A stretch of DNA of 7,211 bases from contig CP058707.1 of assembly GCA_013414745.1 (NCBI GenBank), positions 3,428,728 to 3,435,938 of the forward strand, in the 5' to 3' direction. The stretch is from Bacteroidota bacterium. GTDB lineage: Bacteria; Bacteroidota; Bacteroidia; Chitinophagales; Chitinophagaceae. Positions 1 through 6,704 of the stretch are shown here, one piece after another; position 1 is the first letter of the stretch; each line of letters starts with the position of its first letter. A program made the position numbers and the translations under genes. The notes beneath the pieces are model-generated. The model ran no database searches, had not been told where the DNA came from, and worked only from the letters and a program-made list of their open reading frames with translations.

Positions 1-45
1 CTTAAAATGATCCATCTTAAAAACCTCCTGCGCACAAAGGCCTGA
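1..45 (+). CDS. possible C-terminal tail of an upstream gene (partial)
   Basis: Frame 1 is open from the first base and reads LKMIHLKNLLRTKA before TGA at 43-45. Only four bases (tctc) separate this stop from the ATG of the Fe-S protein gene, which is typical operon spacing. The piece is too short to identify. In many Bacteroidota an Fe-S or LutB-type protein precedes a lutA-like gene, but nothing in these 14 residues shows that. It could also be chance open sequence. Confidence 0.35.
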   Translation, partial: LKMIHLKNLLRTKA

Positions 46-49
46 TCTC

Positions 50-766
50 ATGAATGTACAACTCTTCATCCCTTGTTTTGTCGATCAATTGTATCCCGAA
101 GTGGGTATGAATACAGTGCGTGTGTTGGAACAAGCGGGATGCACGGTGCAATACAACAGCAACCAAACATGCTGCGGGCAGCCGGCCTACAACGCTGGAT
201 ACATGCAAGAAGCGCGAAAGGTGAGCGAAAAGTTTATTGCTGATTTTCCGGCTCCAGACTACATTGTTGCACCCAGTGGAAGTTGTGTCGGGTATGTGCG
301 TGGCAGCTATGAAGAAATGTTCAATAATACCTCCTGCCACAACGATGCTAAAGCATTAACCGGACGTATTTACGAATTATCTGAGTTTCTGATTGATATT
401 GTGAAGAAAGAAGATTTTGGAGCCAAATTAAAAGGCGTGGCCACCTACCATGATGCCTGTGGTGCTTTGCGCGAATGCGGTATCAAATCAGGTCCACGAA
501 AATTACTGGCTCAGGTGTCAGGATTGGAGTTACGCGAGATGAAAGAGTGTGAAACCTGTTGTGGTTTCGGAGGCACCTTTGCCGTAAAATATGAACCCAT
601 TTCGATTGGCATGGCCCAAACCAAAGTTCAATCCGCTTTAGAAGTTGGAGCAGAGTATCTTATTTCTACCGATATTTCCTGCCTGATGCACATGGATGCT
701 TATATCCGTAAAGCAGGCATCCCATTAAAAGTGATGCATCTGGCCGATGTACTGGTAAGTTCATAA
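50..766 (+). CDS. lutA: LutA/YkgE-family (Fe-S)-binding protein with two CCG domains
   Basis: An intact 238-residue protein, the usual length of LutA. Each of its two cysteine-rich (CCG) domains supplies Fe-S or heterodisulfide-reductase-type ligands: C9, C41-C42-G (in QTCCGQPAYNAGY) and C79 in the first; C137 (YHDACGALRECG), C170-C171-G (TCCGFGGTFAVK) and C211 in the second. The C-terminal KVMHLADVL is also typical. In Bacillus subtilis LutA acts with LutB and LutC in L-lactate oxidation; the related GlcF/YkgE proteins serve glycolate or other 2-hydroxy-acid oxidation. It is predicted cytoplasmic, with no signal peptide. The ATG at 50 gives the family N-terminus (MNVQLFIPCFVDQLYP) and follows a possible upstream stop by four bases. 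No lutB or lutC lies downstream, so partners, if any, are upstream. Unlike its neighbours it has no frameshift. The family assignment is secure; the substrate is not. Confidence 0.93.
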   Translation: MNVQLFIPCFVDQLYPEVGMNTVRVLEQAGCTVQYNSNQTCCGQPAYNAGYMQEARKVSEKFIADFPAPDYIVAPSGSCVGYVRGSYEEMFNNTSCHNDAKALTGRIYELSEFLIDIVKKEDFGAKLKGVATYHDACGALRECGIKSGPRKLLAQVSGLELREMKECETCCGFGGTFAVKYEPISIGMAQTKVQSALEVGAEYLISTDISCLMHMDAYIRKAGIPLKVMHLADVLVSS

Positions 767-883
767 TTGAGAAATCGGTCGGGATTTAATTTGCCCAATT
801 AGTTCAAATAAGGTTCAAGCAGGTGCACATTATTTTTGGATTTTAAAAGAAAACACACTACATTCGTTAATAAAATACTAATT
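767..883 (+). promoter_or_regulatory. intergenic gap with candidate Bacteroidota promoter (-7 box TATTTTTG at 831-838)
   Basis: TATTTTTG at 831-838 fits the Bacteroidota sigma-ABfr -7 consensus TAnnTTTG. It would start transcription near 845, leaving a leader of about 40 bases before the ATG at 884. No TTTG -33 element sits at the expected spacing; the nearest TTTG, at 790-793, is too far away. The region before the ATG (gttaataaaatactaatt) is A/T-rich with no Shine-Dalgarno, as is usual in this phylum. No strong terminator for lutA is visible. The promoter is inferred from one motif only. Confidence 0.4.
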
Positions 884-1180
884 ATGAAAACATCTTTTTT
901 AAATCCAAAACTTGAACTCCTTCTACAATTACTAGTTCTTTTCCTACTTAATTCTAAAGTGTCACAATGTCAATGTACCGTAGATATGTTGAACATATCC
1001 ACAGGAGTTAACCAACAAACATTACCTATTCCTACTGAATTGCAAGTTAATGAAGCAGACCCTTATTGGGCAATTGTGGCGGCACCGACAAATTTTACGA
1101 ATTACACCATCCCCGTATGTGCCACCTCTTGGGGGCCAACAAATTCTGTTTTTCAGGGGCGAGTACACCAATTAGCATAG
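884..1180 (+). CDS. N-terminal fragment of the giant T9SS protein: signal peptide and start of mature region
   Basis: The product begins MKTSFLNPKLELLLQL and continues with a leucine-rich core ending LLNSKVSQCQ, a good Sec signal peptide. Cleavage is probably after the Gln at about residue 30, leaving a mature start CTVDMLN. In-frame codons upstream of 884 (to 836) lack signal-peptide character, so they are excluded. The genuine reading ends near 1153: in the T5 run at 1149-1153 one more T would give VFSGASTPISIV and continue in frame 1. The last residues before the TAG at 1178-1180 (RVHQLA) are therefore out-of-frame noise. It is not a convincing lipoprotein, because Gln precedes the first cysteine. 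Confidence 0.75.
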   Translation: MKTSFLNPKLELLLQLLVLFLLNSKVSQCQCTVDMLNISTGVNQQTLPIPTELQVNEADPYWAIVAAPTNFTNYTIPVCATSWGPTNSVFQGRVHQLA

Positions 1181-1695
1181 TCAATTTTTGGCAAAATTCT
1201 GATGCCAATATAAGACAAAACTGCAATAACTTCTTTCAACCATATTCATTTCAGCGTAAATTCAAAATTGCTTCCTCTGCTACCGGGACTTTATTTTTTC
1301 AATTTGATGTTGACGATCATGTAGAAAGTGCAACCTTGGCTGGCCCTATAGGATTTAATACAATTCAACTCAACGCTAATCCTTGCCCAAACAATGGTGT
1401 TGTAACAGTCAATACTAATATTAACTTTATACCCGGAATTTATACTCTAACATTTAATGTTTCAAATTATTATTTGTATGGAATTTACAGCAATTTAAAT
1501 AACCCAACACCAATGCGGTTTGAATTAGAGGGATTTGTTTCGACTCTTCCTGTTCAAGCAATTGTCGATAATAACCATTTCGGACAAAATACCACATATC
1601 AGAACCCTCAATTTTGCTCAACAATACAATATTTCCCTTTAGAATTTGTTATTAGTTCCAGTTCTGCTTGCGTTGCAAGCGGTAACACATTCCTT
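1153..1695 (+). CDS. giant T9SS protein, second in-frame piece: N-terminal beta-rich domain
   Basis: Frame 1 carries about 180 residues of non-repetitive, aromatic- and Asn-rich sequence (e.g. ATGTLFFQFDVDDHVESATL, GIYTLTFNVSNYYLYGI, MRFELEGFVSTL). Alternating hydrophobic strands suggest a beta-sandwich of the carbohydrate-binding or Ig type seen behind signal peptides in T9SS proteins; I cannot assign a named family. From about 1695 the sensible reading moves to frame 2 (FTLTDFYNAPGENTYNV), which needs one surplus base near 1693-1697. The remaining frame 1 codons to the stop at 1777-1779 are spurious. Confidence 0.6.
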
Positions 1696-1696
1696 T

Positions 1697-2590
1697 ACAT
1701 TGACAGATTTTTACAACGCCCCAGGCGAAAATACCTACAATGTGACTGGTCCAAGTACACCAAGTTTTACCAATATTAATTTCGTCAATCACACCGCAAA
1801 CCTGAATGTCGGCCCTGGAATTTATACCATTACTTCAACTGATGCTTATGGTTGCACATATTCAACAAGTGTTGCGGTACATCTTCAACCTAATTTGGTA
1901 TTGAATTATCCCCCTGTGGCACAACTGGAATTTCAGCCAATGTATACACTACCCAAACATCAGGCGGAACACCTCCATATAGCTTTTATAACATAACAAC
2001 TTCTTCTAACATCAATACAAATCCATTTCCATTTCCGCTGCCTGCAAATTCCAGATCCCATATACATTATTCAAGTAACCGATGCAAATTCATGTACAGT
2101 AACCTCTAGCGTCAATATTAAACATGTAGGAGTATCAATAACCGCATCACCTCAGTCAATTTGCCTAAACCAACAGAGTACTTTAACCGCTAATACTACC
2201 GCAAGTTTGGGGTCCACCATAATTGGTTATTCCTGGAATCCGGGAGGTTCGACGACAAACCCAATAACAGTTTCACCTTCAAGCAGCACTAATTATTTTG
2301 TAATGGTGACGAGTTCGGATAACTGTACAGCGGTATCTTCACTTCCTTTAGTTGTTAATCCACTTCCTACACTTTCTATAACCTCGAATAGTCAAATTTG
2401 CTCGCCTACTTTAACCGCAACGGCTAGTAATGGAAGTTCACCTTATACTTATACCTGGGTTGGTACTCCAAACTTTAGTTATATTCAACAATCAGTCACA
2501 CCAATGTTAACGCAACCTCCTTTTACTGGAACATTTACGATTTCAGCGGTTGATGCAAATGGGTGTTCTGGTTCAGCCACATATTTCTAC
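1697..2590 (+). CDS. giant T9SS protein, SprB/Ig-like repeat region (three frame segments)
   Basis: Frame 2 (~1697-1912), frame 1 (~1913-2048) and frame 2 again (~2050-2588) join into about 300 residues of Thr/Ser/Asn/Pro-rich beta-sandwich repeats. The first join lies in the C5 run at 1910-1914, where one more C gives YPPCGTTGISANVYTTQTSG. The second needs one surplus base near 2040-2055 and leads into PDPIYIIQVTDANSCTV. The last segment is a long clean stretch (GYSWNPGGSTTNPITVSPSS, then PTLSITSNSQICSPTLTATA). The pattern matches SprB-type/PKD-like repeats of gliding-motility adhesins and other Bacteroidota surface proteins, where they act as stalks or adhesive modules. Confidence 0.65.
1811..2587 (+). 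repeat. four SprB-like protein repeats ending in a DAxGCT-type motif
   Basis: Four divergent copies of one repeat end were found: IYTITSTDAYGCTYSTSVAV (1811-1879), IYIIQVTDANSCTVTSSVNI (2060-2119), NYFVMVTSSDNCTAVSSLPL (2288-2356) and GTFTISAVDANGCSGSATYF (2528-2587). Each has a hydrophobic strand, then D/S-A/D-x-x-C, then a Ser/Thr-rich strand, with the single cysteine conserved. Spacing is irregular (roughly 170 to 250 bases) and there is no DNA-level identity, so these are old protein repeats rather than a recent tandem array. Confidence 0.6.
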
Positions 2591-2592
2591 AC

Positions 2593-4391
2593 ACAAATCC
2601 ATTTTGCTGTGGTGCCTCAAACTCTAATCAAATATTTCAACAGCCCGGAACAAAAACGTTTTCTTCGTCACCGAATTGGGGAAACAATGGTAGTGCAACT
2701 GATGTGATTTCATCCTTTGTTTCATCAATCATTTCAACATAAACAATATTATATTCGATGGAAATATTGTTATTGATCGATCCATAACTTTTGACAATTG
2801 TGCCAATTTATATTTTACCGCTAATACAAGAATTGATTTGTTGAATGGTGCGACTTTGACTTTTACGAATTGTCATTTACAATCATTGTGCGACTTTATG
2901 TGGAAAGGTATTTTTGTTAGTGGCTCAAACCAGTCTGTGACATTACATGATTGTATTGTTGAAGATATGTCCGAAGGTATTACTTCAAAGAATGGTGGTT
3001 ATATCCGAATAGAGTATAATGAGTTTATTGATAATTATCGGGGAATATTTATTTATGCAGCGCCTAGTAACTTTGATGCCGCAAATGGTTGTATTATATA
3101 TAGTAATAGATTTACTAGTTCTGCAAATTCTTTGAAAATGCCATTAATGGTCAATCTAAAAGCGAAATTGGTATTGAAATAAGAAACAGTCAATCTGCAC
3201 AAATCGGTTCACTCGCGTCTTACACCACTGGTAATGTTTTCAAACAGTTGTTTAATGGAATTTTAATTCGTAATTCAATTCGATCAATGGAAGATTTGGA
3301 ATTTATGACAATTATTTCGATGATATCAGAAACTTAAATTCAGGCAGTAGCCCTGAGTATACAAAGATGCTTGGATGGGCGAATGTAGTTAGAGGTTCTG
3401 GTATTTATTGTTCATTGAATGGAGCTAGTTTGTCCAATACATCTCTTATTGATGTAGACTATTCTGACAATGATAATCTGCAAAAATTCAATAACTGTGA
3501 TAAAGCAATTCTTGGATCGTATTTTTCTGCTAAAGTGCATAACACGTGGGTTCTGAACTCCTTAATGGGGTTTTTGTTTAATAATTCGACGAATAAGACT
3601 TATAGAATATCATACTGCCACATGGAGGATATTATTTACGGTGTGCATATTTATGGAAATACAAATTCAAGTCAAGTATCCACCAATTCATTCTATGCCA
3701 GAAATGTTCCTGTTATTGGTACACCTGCTCAAGCCCCTATTTATCCAGATATTGTTAAATATTGGTGCATTCCTCCTGTACCTTCCAATTCAGGTATACT
3801 TTCTATAGACCAAAATTATTGTAACTTACAAACTATAGCGGGTAGAGCATTTGCACTCTTTAGCACCAATTCCAATACCAGATTACAAGATAACTATATT
3901 GATTTAAGCATTTCTACTCCATCTTGGTCACCCTACTCAGGGAACGGTATTTCACTGGAAAATGGAAACGGAACCTATTTTATTGGAAACCAAATTATAG
4001 GTAATAATTCGTTGTTAGGTGTAAATAATCAAATTCACGGTATGATTCTTAAATCCTCTCCAAATTGTCATCTGGAATGCAACGTTTTTAAAAGACACGT
4101 ATGGGTTTACATGTACAAGGTGGATGCTTCACTGGTAATGCCGATGTTCTTGGTAATGAATTTAATCAAATGGGAAATGGTATCCGTTTTACAGATATTG
4201 GCAGTGTTACTGCTACATTAGGTAATATAGGAACGGTAGCCAACGACAATGGCAATATCTTTAACAATGCCTCTCTTTTACACCGCCTTTTAATTTTCTT
4301 TGTACAGACAGGCAGGTAATTCAAGTTCTCCTGGAAATTACTTTTATCTGACAGGTAGCGCATTTGCACCGACTAGTGGGAGTAATATTTT
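2593..4391 (+). CDS. giant T9SS protein, right-handed parallel beta-helix region (several frame segments)
   Basis: Frame 1 (~2593-2738; QPGTKTFSSSPNWGNNGSAT) leads into frame 3 (~2742-3133), frame 2 (~3131-3276), frame 1 (~3279-4090) and frame 3 (~4092-4275). About 560 residues show helix-rung texture: short strands with Asn/Gly turns every 20-25 residues, such as SITFDNCANLYFTANTRIDL, ITSKNGGYIRIEYNEFIDNY, GIYDNYFDDI, GVHIYGNTNSSQVSTNSFYA and ADVLGNEFNQMGNGIRF. The early part (IVIDRSITFDNC...NGATLTFTNC) resembles the capping strands of NosD/pectate-lyase-like helices in Bacteroidota secreted proteins. Breaks with a clear homopolymer cause are T3 at 3131-3133 (one more T gives SANSFENAINGQ) and A4 at 4090-4093 (gives CNVFKKTRMGLHVQG). 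No catalytic residues are recognisable, so an enzymatic role is unproven. Confidence 0.65.
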
Positions 4392-5001
4392 GGTGCAGAG
4401 TATGTTCCTTTTGCAATTTTACCATCGAGTTCGTATTATCAGTGTCCTGTTAGCCTCATGTTGAGTTCCAATAACAATATGGCAAATGCTATTGAATATC
4501 AGGGCGAGGAAATTGTCTCCGATCAAATTGCACTGGATTCATTGGATATGGTAAATGATTGGATAGAAGAAAAAAGACTTTATCATTATATTGTTGCCGA
4601 TACCCCGGATATTGTGAATTCCCAATCGAGTCTGCTGGGGTTTTACAATGCCATACAAACTGAACCTGTCAAGGAGTTAGTTGATTTTGATAGGGAGTTT
4701 TTGCATTTACATGATTCTTTGTTTGTATCAGATTCCCTAAATTTAGTAGGATTAAAAAGTAATTTGGTTTTAAAAATAGTCTAATTGTCGCTACAAATTT
4801 CTTGTTAGCAAATGAAAAATGGGTCAACACCGTTTTAATTAAATGGTGGTTCGATGGCATAGAAAGTATTACAAATCAAGAATTACTTGAGCTAGAGGAG
4901 ATGGCCTACGCTTGTCCTTTTGTAAAAGGATCGCAGTTTATAAAGCCCGTTCCTTGTATCAAAGTATTCACCCCGAAGCCATCATTGATACTCGATCATT
5001 T
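4388..5001 (+). CDS. giant T9SS protein, alpha-helical segment before the sorting domain
   Basis: Frame 3 (~4388-4776) reads FGAEYVPFAILPSSSYYQCP and then a charged, predicted helical stretch (EIVSDQIALDSLDMVNDWIE, LVDFDREFLHLHDSLFVSD). Frame 2 (~4777-4930; LIVATNFLLANEKWVNTVLI, then LLELEEMAYACPFVKG) and frame 1 (~4935-5000; AVYKARSLYQSIHPEAIID) complete it. From memory, a similar helical block with an ACPF...G.AVY.AR.LY motif sits between beta-helix and sorting domain in other large Bacteroidota proteins; its role is unknown to me. Indels fall at T4 4388-4391, A5 4772-4776, near 4933, and T3 4999-5001 (one more T gives RSFCLSGVSAKNY). Confidence 0.6.
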
Positions 5002-5003
5002 GT

Positions 5004-5318
5004 TTGAGCGGGGTGTCGGCAAAAAACTATGAATCTGAACCTGAAATTGATTTGAATAAAATTACTAATTCCAGTCCCTATAAAATTTATCCCAACCCGG
5101 TCGCTGACAACCTACAAATTGAATGGAATCTGAATGGCGATTCTTCAGGTGTGGCGCAACTTGTAGATTTAACTGGAAATATCCTGCTTGATATTGCATT
5201 CAAGCCCGGATATCAAATTAAATCCATTGACCTCAGTGCATTGAATTCGGGAATTTATTTACTGCGCTTTAGTTCTAACCGTCAATCAATTGGGTATGAA
5301 AAAATTATTAAACGTTAG
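5004..5318 (+). CDS. giant T9SS protein, C-terminal piece with type A sorting domain
   Basis: Frame 3 runs to TAG at 5316-5318. After a linker (SGVSAKNYESEPEIDLNKIT) comes a complete T9SS type A C-terminal domain of about 80 residues: YKIYPNPVADNLQIEW, a central strand with the G-N turn (AQLVDLTGNILLDI), the IDLSALNSGIYLLRF box and the basic end YEKIIKR. The domain is recognised by the Por/Spr translocon and normally removed by the PorU-type sortase. Positions 5075-5122 are nearly identical in DNA to the same part of the next gene. The last 23 bases also encode the start of that gene. Confidence 0.88.
   Translation: MSGVSAKNYESEPEIDLNKITNSSPYKIYPNPVADNLQIEWNLNGDSSGVAQLVDLTGNILLDIAFKPGYQIKSIDLSALNSGIYLLRFSSNRQSIGYEKIIKR
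5075..5122 (+). repeat. 48-bp near-identical DNA block shared by the two sorting domains (copy 1)
   Basis: The first 30 bases (5075-5104) match 6551-6580 exactly. A 7-base stretch with 5 mismatches follows, then 11 more identical bases (5112-5122 versus 6588-6598), so 43 of 48 bases agree. It encodes PYKIYPNPVA and LQI of the T9SS domain. Third codon positions are identical throughout the 30 bases, while flanking DNA on both sides has diverged. Confidence 0.85.
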
Positions 5319-5793
5319 AATCTTTCTACTCATACTAATTGGCGCATTCACAAAAACTCAAGCGCAAACCAAACATGGCAATCAATGGGTGATTGGCCAT
5401 TTGCAGAACGTATTGGATTTTAATACATCTGTCACACAACTAGATACTTCCCTGAATTATGGTATTCTGTTGATGGCTCAAGGGAAAAGTAATATTTGTG
5501 ATAGCAATGGTCAATTATTGATTCTGTGCAATGGAATGCGTTTGTTTAATGCGTCAGGGAATTTAATTGAATCCGGAGATACTTTGGTGCCCGAAGCTTA
5601 TTACGTGGGCTACGCTTCGGTTTCCGCTGTTTCGCAATCATCGATTATTCTTCCGGTTGACTCCGACCAATATTATGTATTTACTCCTGTACCTACGGAC
5701 AGTAATTTTAATACAAACTGGGTGAATGGATATGCCTATTTCGATGAATTATGGTATCATCGCATCGATATGCGAGCCAATGGGGGCGGGTAA
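5296..5793 (+). CDS. second T9SS protein, N-terminal fragment with signal peptide
   Basis: The ATG at 5296 gives MKKLLNVRIFLLILIGAF and then TKTQAQ, a textbook Sec signal peptide with cleavage near Ala/Gln 23-24. The two codons upstream (TTG GGT) add nothing. The mature part begins TKHGNQWVIGHLQNVLDFNT; further on are DSNGQLLILCNGMRLFNASG and SSIILPVDSDQYYVFTPVP, the strand pattern of the propeller-like class. The reading is genuine to about the G-run at 5782-5786. With one G fewer it continues GKVIEK, and after one added A, RVPLLQQVKLSQSQMMACRH, in place of the TAA at 5791-5793. Confidence 0.8.
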   Translation: MKKLLNVRIFLLILIGAFTKTQAQTKHGNQWVIGHLQNVLDFNTSVTQLDTSLNYGILLMAQGKSNICDSNGQLLILCNGMRLFNASGNLIESGDTLVPEAYYVGYASVSAVSQSSIILPVDSDQYYVFTPVPTDSNFNTNWVNGYAYFDELWYHRIDMRANGGG

Positions 5794-5805
5794 AGTGATA
5801 GAAAA

Positions 5806-6065
5806 AGAGTGCCGCTTCTTCAACAGGTTAAATTAAGTCAAAGCCAGATGATGGCCTGCCGGCATGCCAATGGAAAAGATTGGTGGTTGGTAAAAATGGC
5901 CTTGGATAGTAATAAAGCCTATGTTTTTATGTGAGCCATGATACAATCATGCTCCAGCATACCATAGGATTTCCGCCCTATTTAAAAATTTTGGGGAACT
6001 GCATGGGCAAAGCAGTTTCGATGCCACGGGCGAACATTTTGCCACCGTGAGTAACAAATTCGGGG
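5806..6065 (+). CDS. second T9SS protein, middle region in three frames
   Basis: Frame 1 reads VPLLQQVKLSQSQMMACRHA and NGKDWWLVKMALDSNKAYVF to 5928. One more T in the T5 run (5924-5928) continues as YVSHDTIMLQHTIGFPPYL in frame 3. Around 5984-6005 more than one indel is needed: all three frames contribute fragments (YLK, FWGTAW, GQSSFDATGEHFATVSNKFG). Frame 2 then runs to the G5 run at 6062-6066, and removing one G gives NKFGVNFYGDFDRCSG. The FDATGEHFA strand is one propeller blade. The order is certain; the exact residues at 5984-6005 are not. Confidence 0.55.
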
Positions 6066-6704
6066 GTGAATTTTTATGGGGATTTTGACCGTTGTTCCGG
6101 AATACTGAGTGGTATCAAACGGGCAGTGGCACCACCCAAACCGTTTAGCTCAGTGATCGACAGCAGCATTACTGGATTGAGCCTGTCGCCCAATGGTCAA
6201 CTGATATATGTAATCAAGAAATCCCACATCCTGCAATTCAGGATATCGGATTCTACCTGGTATACTGTGAGCGGTCCGGATACTATAGATATTGCTTTTC
6301 ATGGCTACAAAGACTGTGCTGTGGCGCCGGATGGTAAATTATACATCGGTACTTATGGTTCATTGTACAAGAGTATGAGTGTTATTGATACCCCGAATGG
6401 TTTATTGTCTAATTGTAATTTTTGCCGTAGATGTTTACGGAGTGAGGCTAGCTCGGGTTTCCTGGGAGCCCCGCCCTGTATGCCGGATTTTAAACTGGGA
6501 GCATTGTCGCCCTGTTGGCCCAATGCGGTGGAGGAGGTAAAATTACAAGCTCCCTATAAAATTTATCCCAACCCGGTCGCGGATCGGCTACAAATTGATT
6601 GCTTAACCCGGGATATACGCTCCATTGAACTTCACAATCTGAGTGGGCAACTGATTGAACAAAAAACCTTCTTCAAGGATTACATCATTTTGAGTTGGAT
6701 TTGA
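6066..6704 (+). CDS. second T9SS protein, propeller-like C-terminal part and most of the sorting domain
   Basis: Frame 3 enters at about 6066 in NFYGDFDRCSGILSG, so no new start is implied. Blade-like segments follow: LSLSPNGQLIYVIKKSHILQ, HGYKDCAVAPDGKLYIGTYG and the Cys-rich NCNFCRRCLRSEASSGFLGA. PDFKLGALSPCWPN and the sorting domain YKIYPNPVADRLQID...LHNLSGQLIEQ come next. The last residues before the stop at 6702-6704 (YIILSWI) are out of frame. One missing base near 6681-6685 restores HFELDLTEYKQGIYLLKL and the end SEKLIK at 6782-6784. Confidence 0.75.
   Translation: MNFYGDFDRCSGILSGIKRAVAPPKPFSSVIDSSITGLSLSPNGQLIYVIKKSHILQFRISDSTWYTVSGPDTIDIAFHGYKDCAVAPDGKLYIGTYGSLYKSMSVIDTPNGLLSNCNFCRRCLRSEASSGFLGAPPCMPDFKLGALSPCWPNAVEEVKLQAPYKIYPNPVADRLQIDCLTRDIRSIELHNLSGQLIEQKTFFKDYIILSWI

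Larger units (their letters stand above)
884..5318 (+). pseudogene. giant T9SS-sorted surface protein gene (SprB/Ig-like repeats + beta-helix), broken by ~15 single-base frameshifts
   Basis: When the frames are joined this is one protein of about 1480 residues. Order: signal peptide (~1-30), beta-rich domain (~31-220), SprB/Ig-like repeats (~220-565), right-handed parallel beta-helix (~600-1160), helical segment (~1190-1390) and T9SS type A sorting domain (~1397-1478). It should cross the inner membrane by Sec, be exported by the type IX system and be surface-anchored or released. Ligand or substrate is unknown; beta-helices often bind or cleave polysaccharide. Frames in order: 2, 1 (~1150), 2 (~1695), 1 (~1912), 2 (~2050), 1 (~2590), 3 (~2740), 2 (~3132), 1 (~3278), 3 (~4092), 2 (~4275), 1 (~4305), 3 (~4390), 2 (~4774), 1 (~4933), 3 (~5000). 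Thirteen shifts equal a missing base and two an extra base. Sense continues across every join, so sequencing error is likelier than true decay. The ATG at 884 is chosen because it opens directly onto the signal peptide. Confidence 0.8.

Noticed and set aside
17..340. Minus-strand open frame opposite the start of lutA
   Set aside because: It lies wholly against clear LutA coding sequence with both its cysteine motifs and has no recognisable protein features.
772..787. Small hairpin AAATC/GATTT after lutA as a terminator
   Set aside because: Only five mostly A-T pairs with no following T-run; too weak to call.
960..980. Lipoprotein signal at the first cysteines of the giant protein
   Set aside because: The residues before the cysteine (VSQC) do not fit a lipobox well, and the C-terminal T9SS domain already explains surface sorting.
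4166..4369. Minus-strand open frame opposite the beta-helix end
   Set aside because: The plus strand encodes recognisable rungs here (GNEFNQMGNGIRF); the minus product is low-complexity and featureless.
4669..4860. Minus-strand open frame opposite the helical block
   Set aside because: It mirrors the plus-strand helical segment and has no start context or domain.
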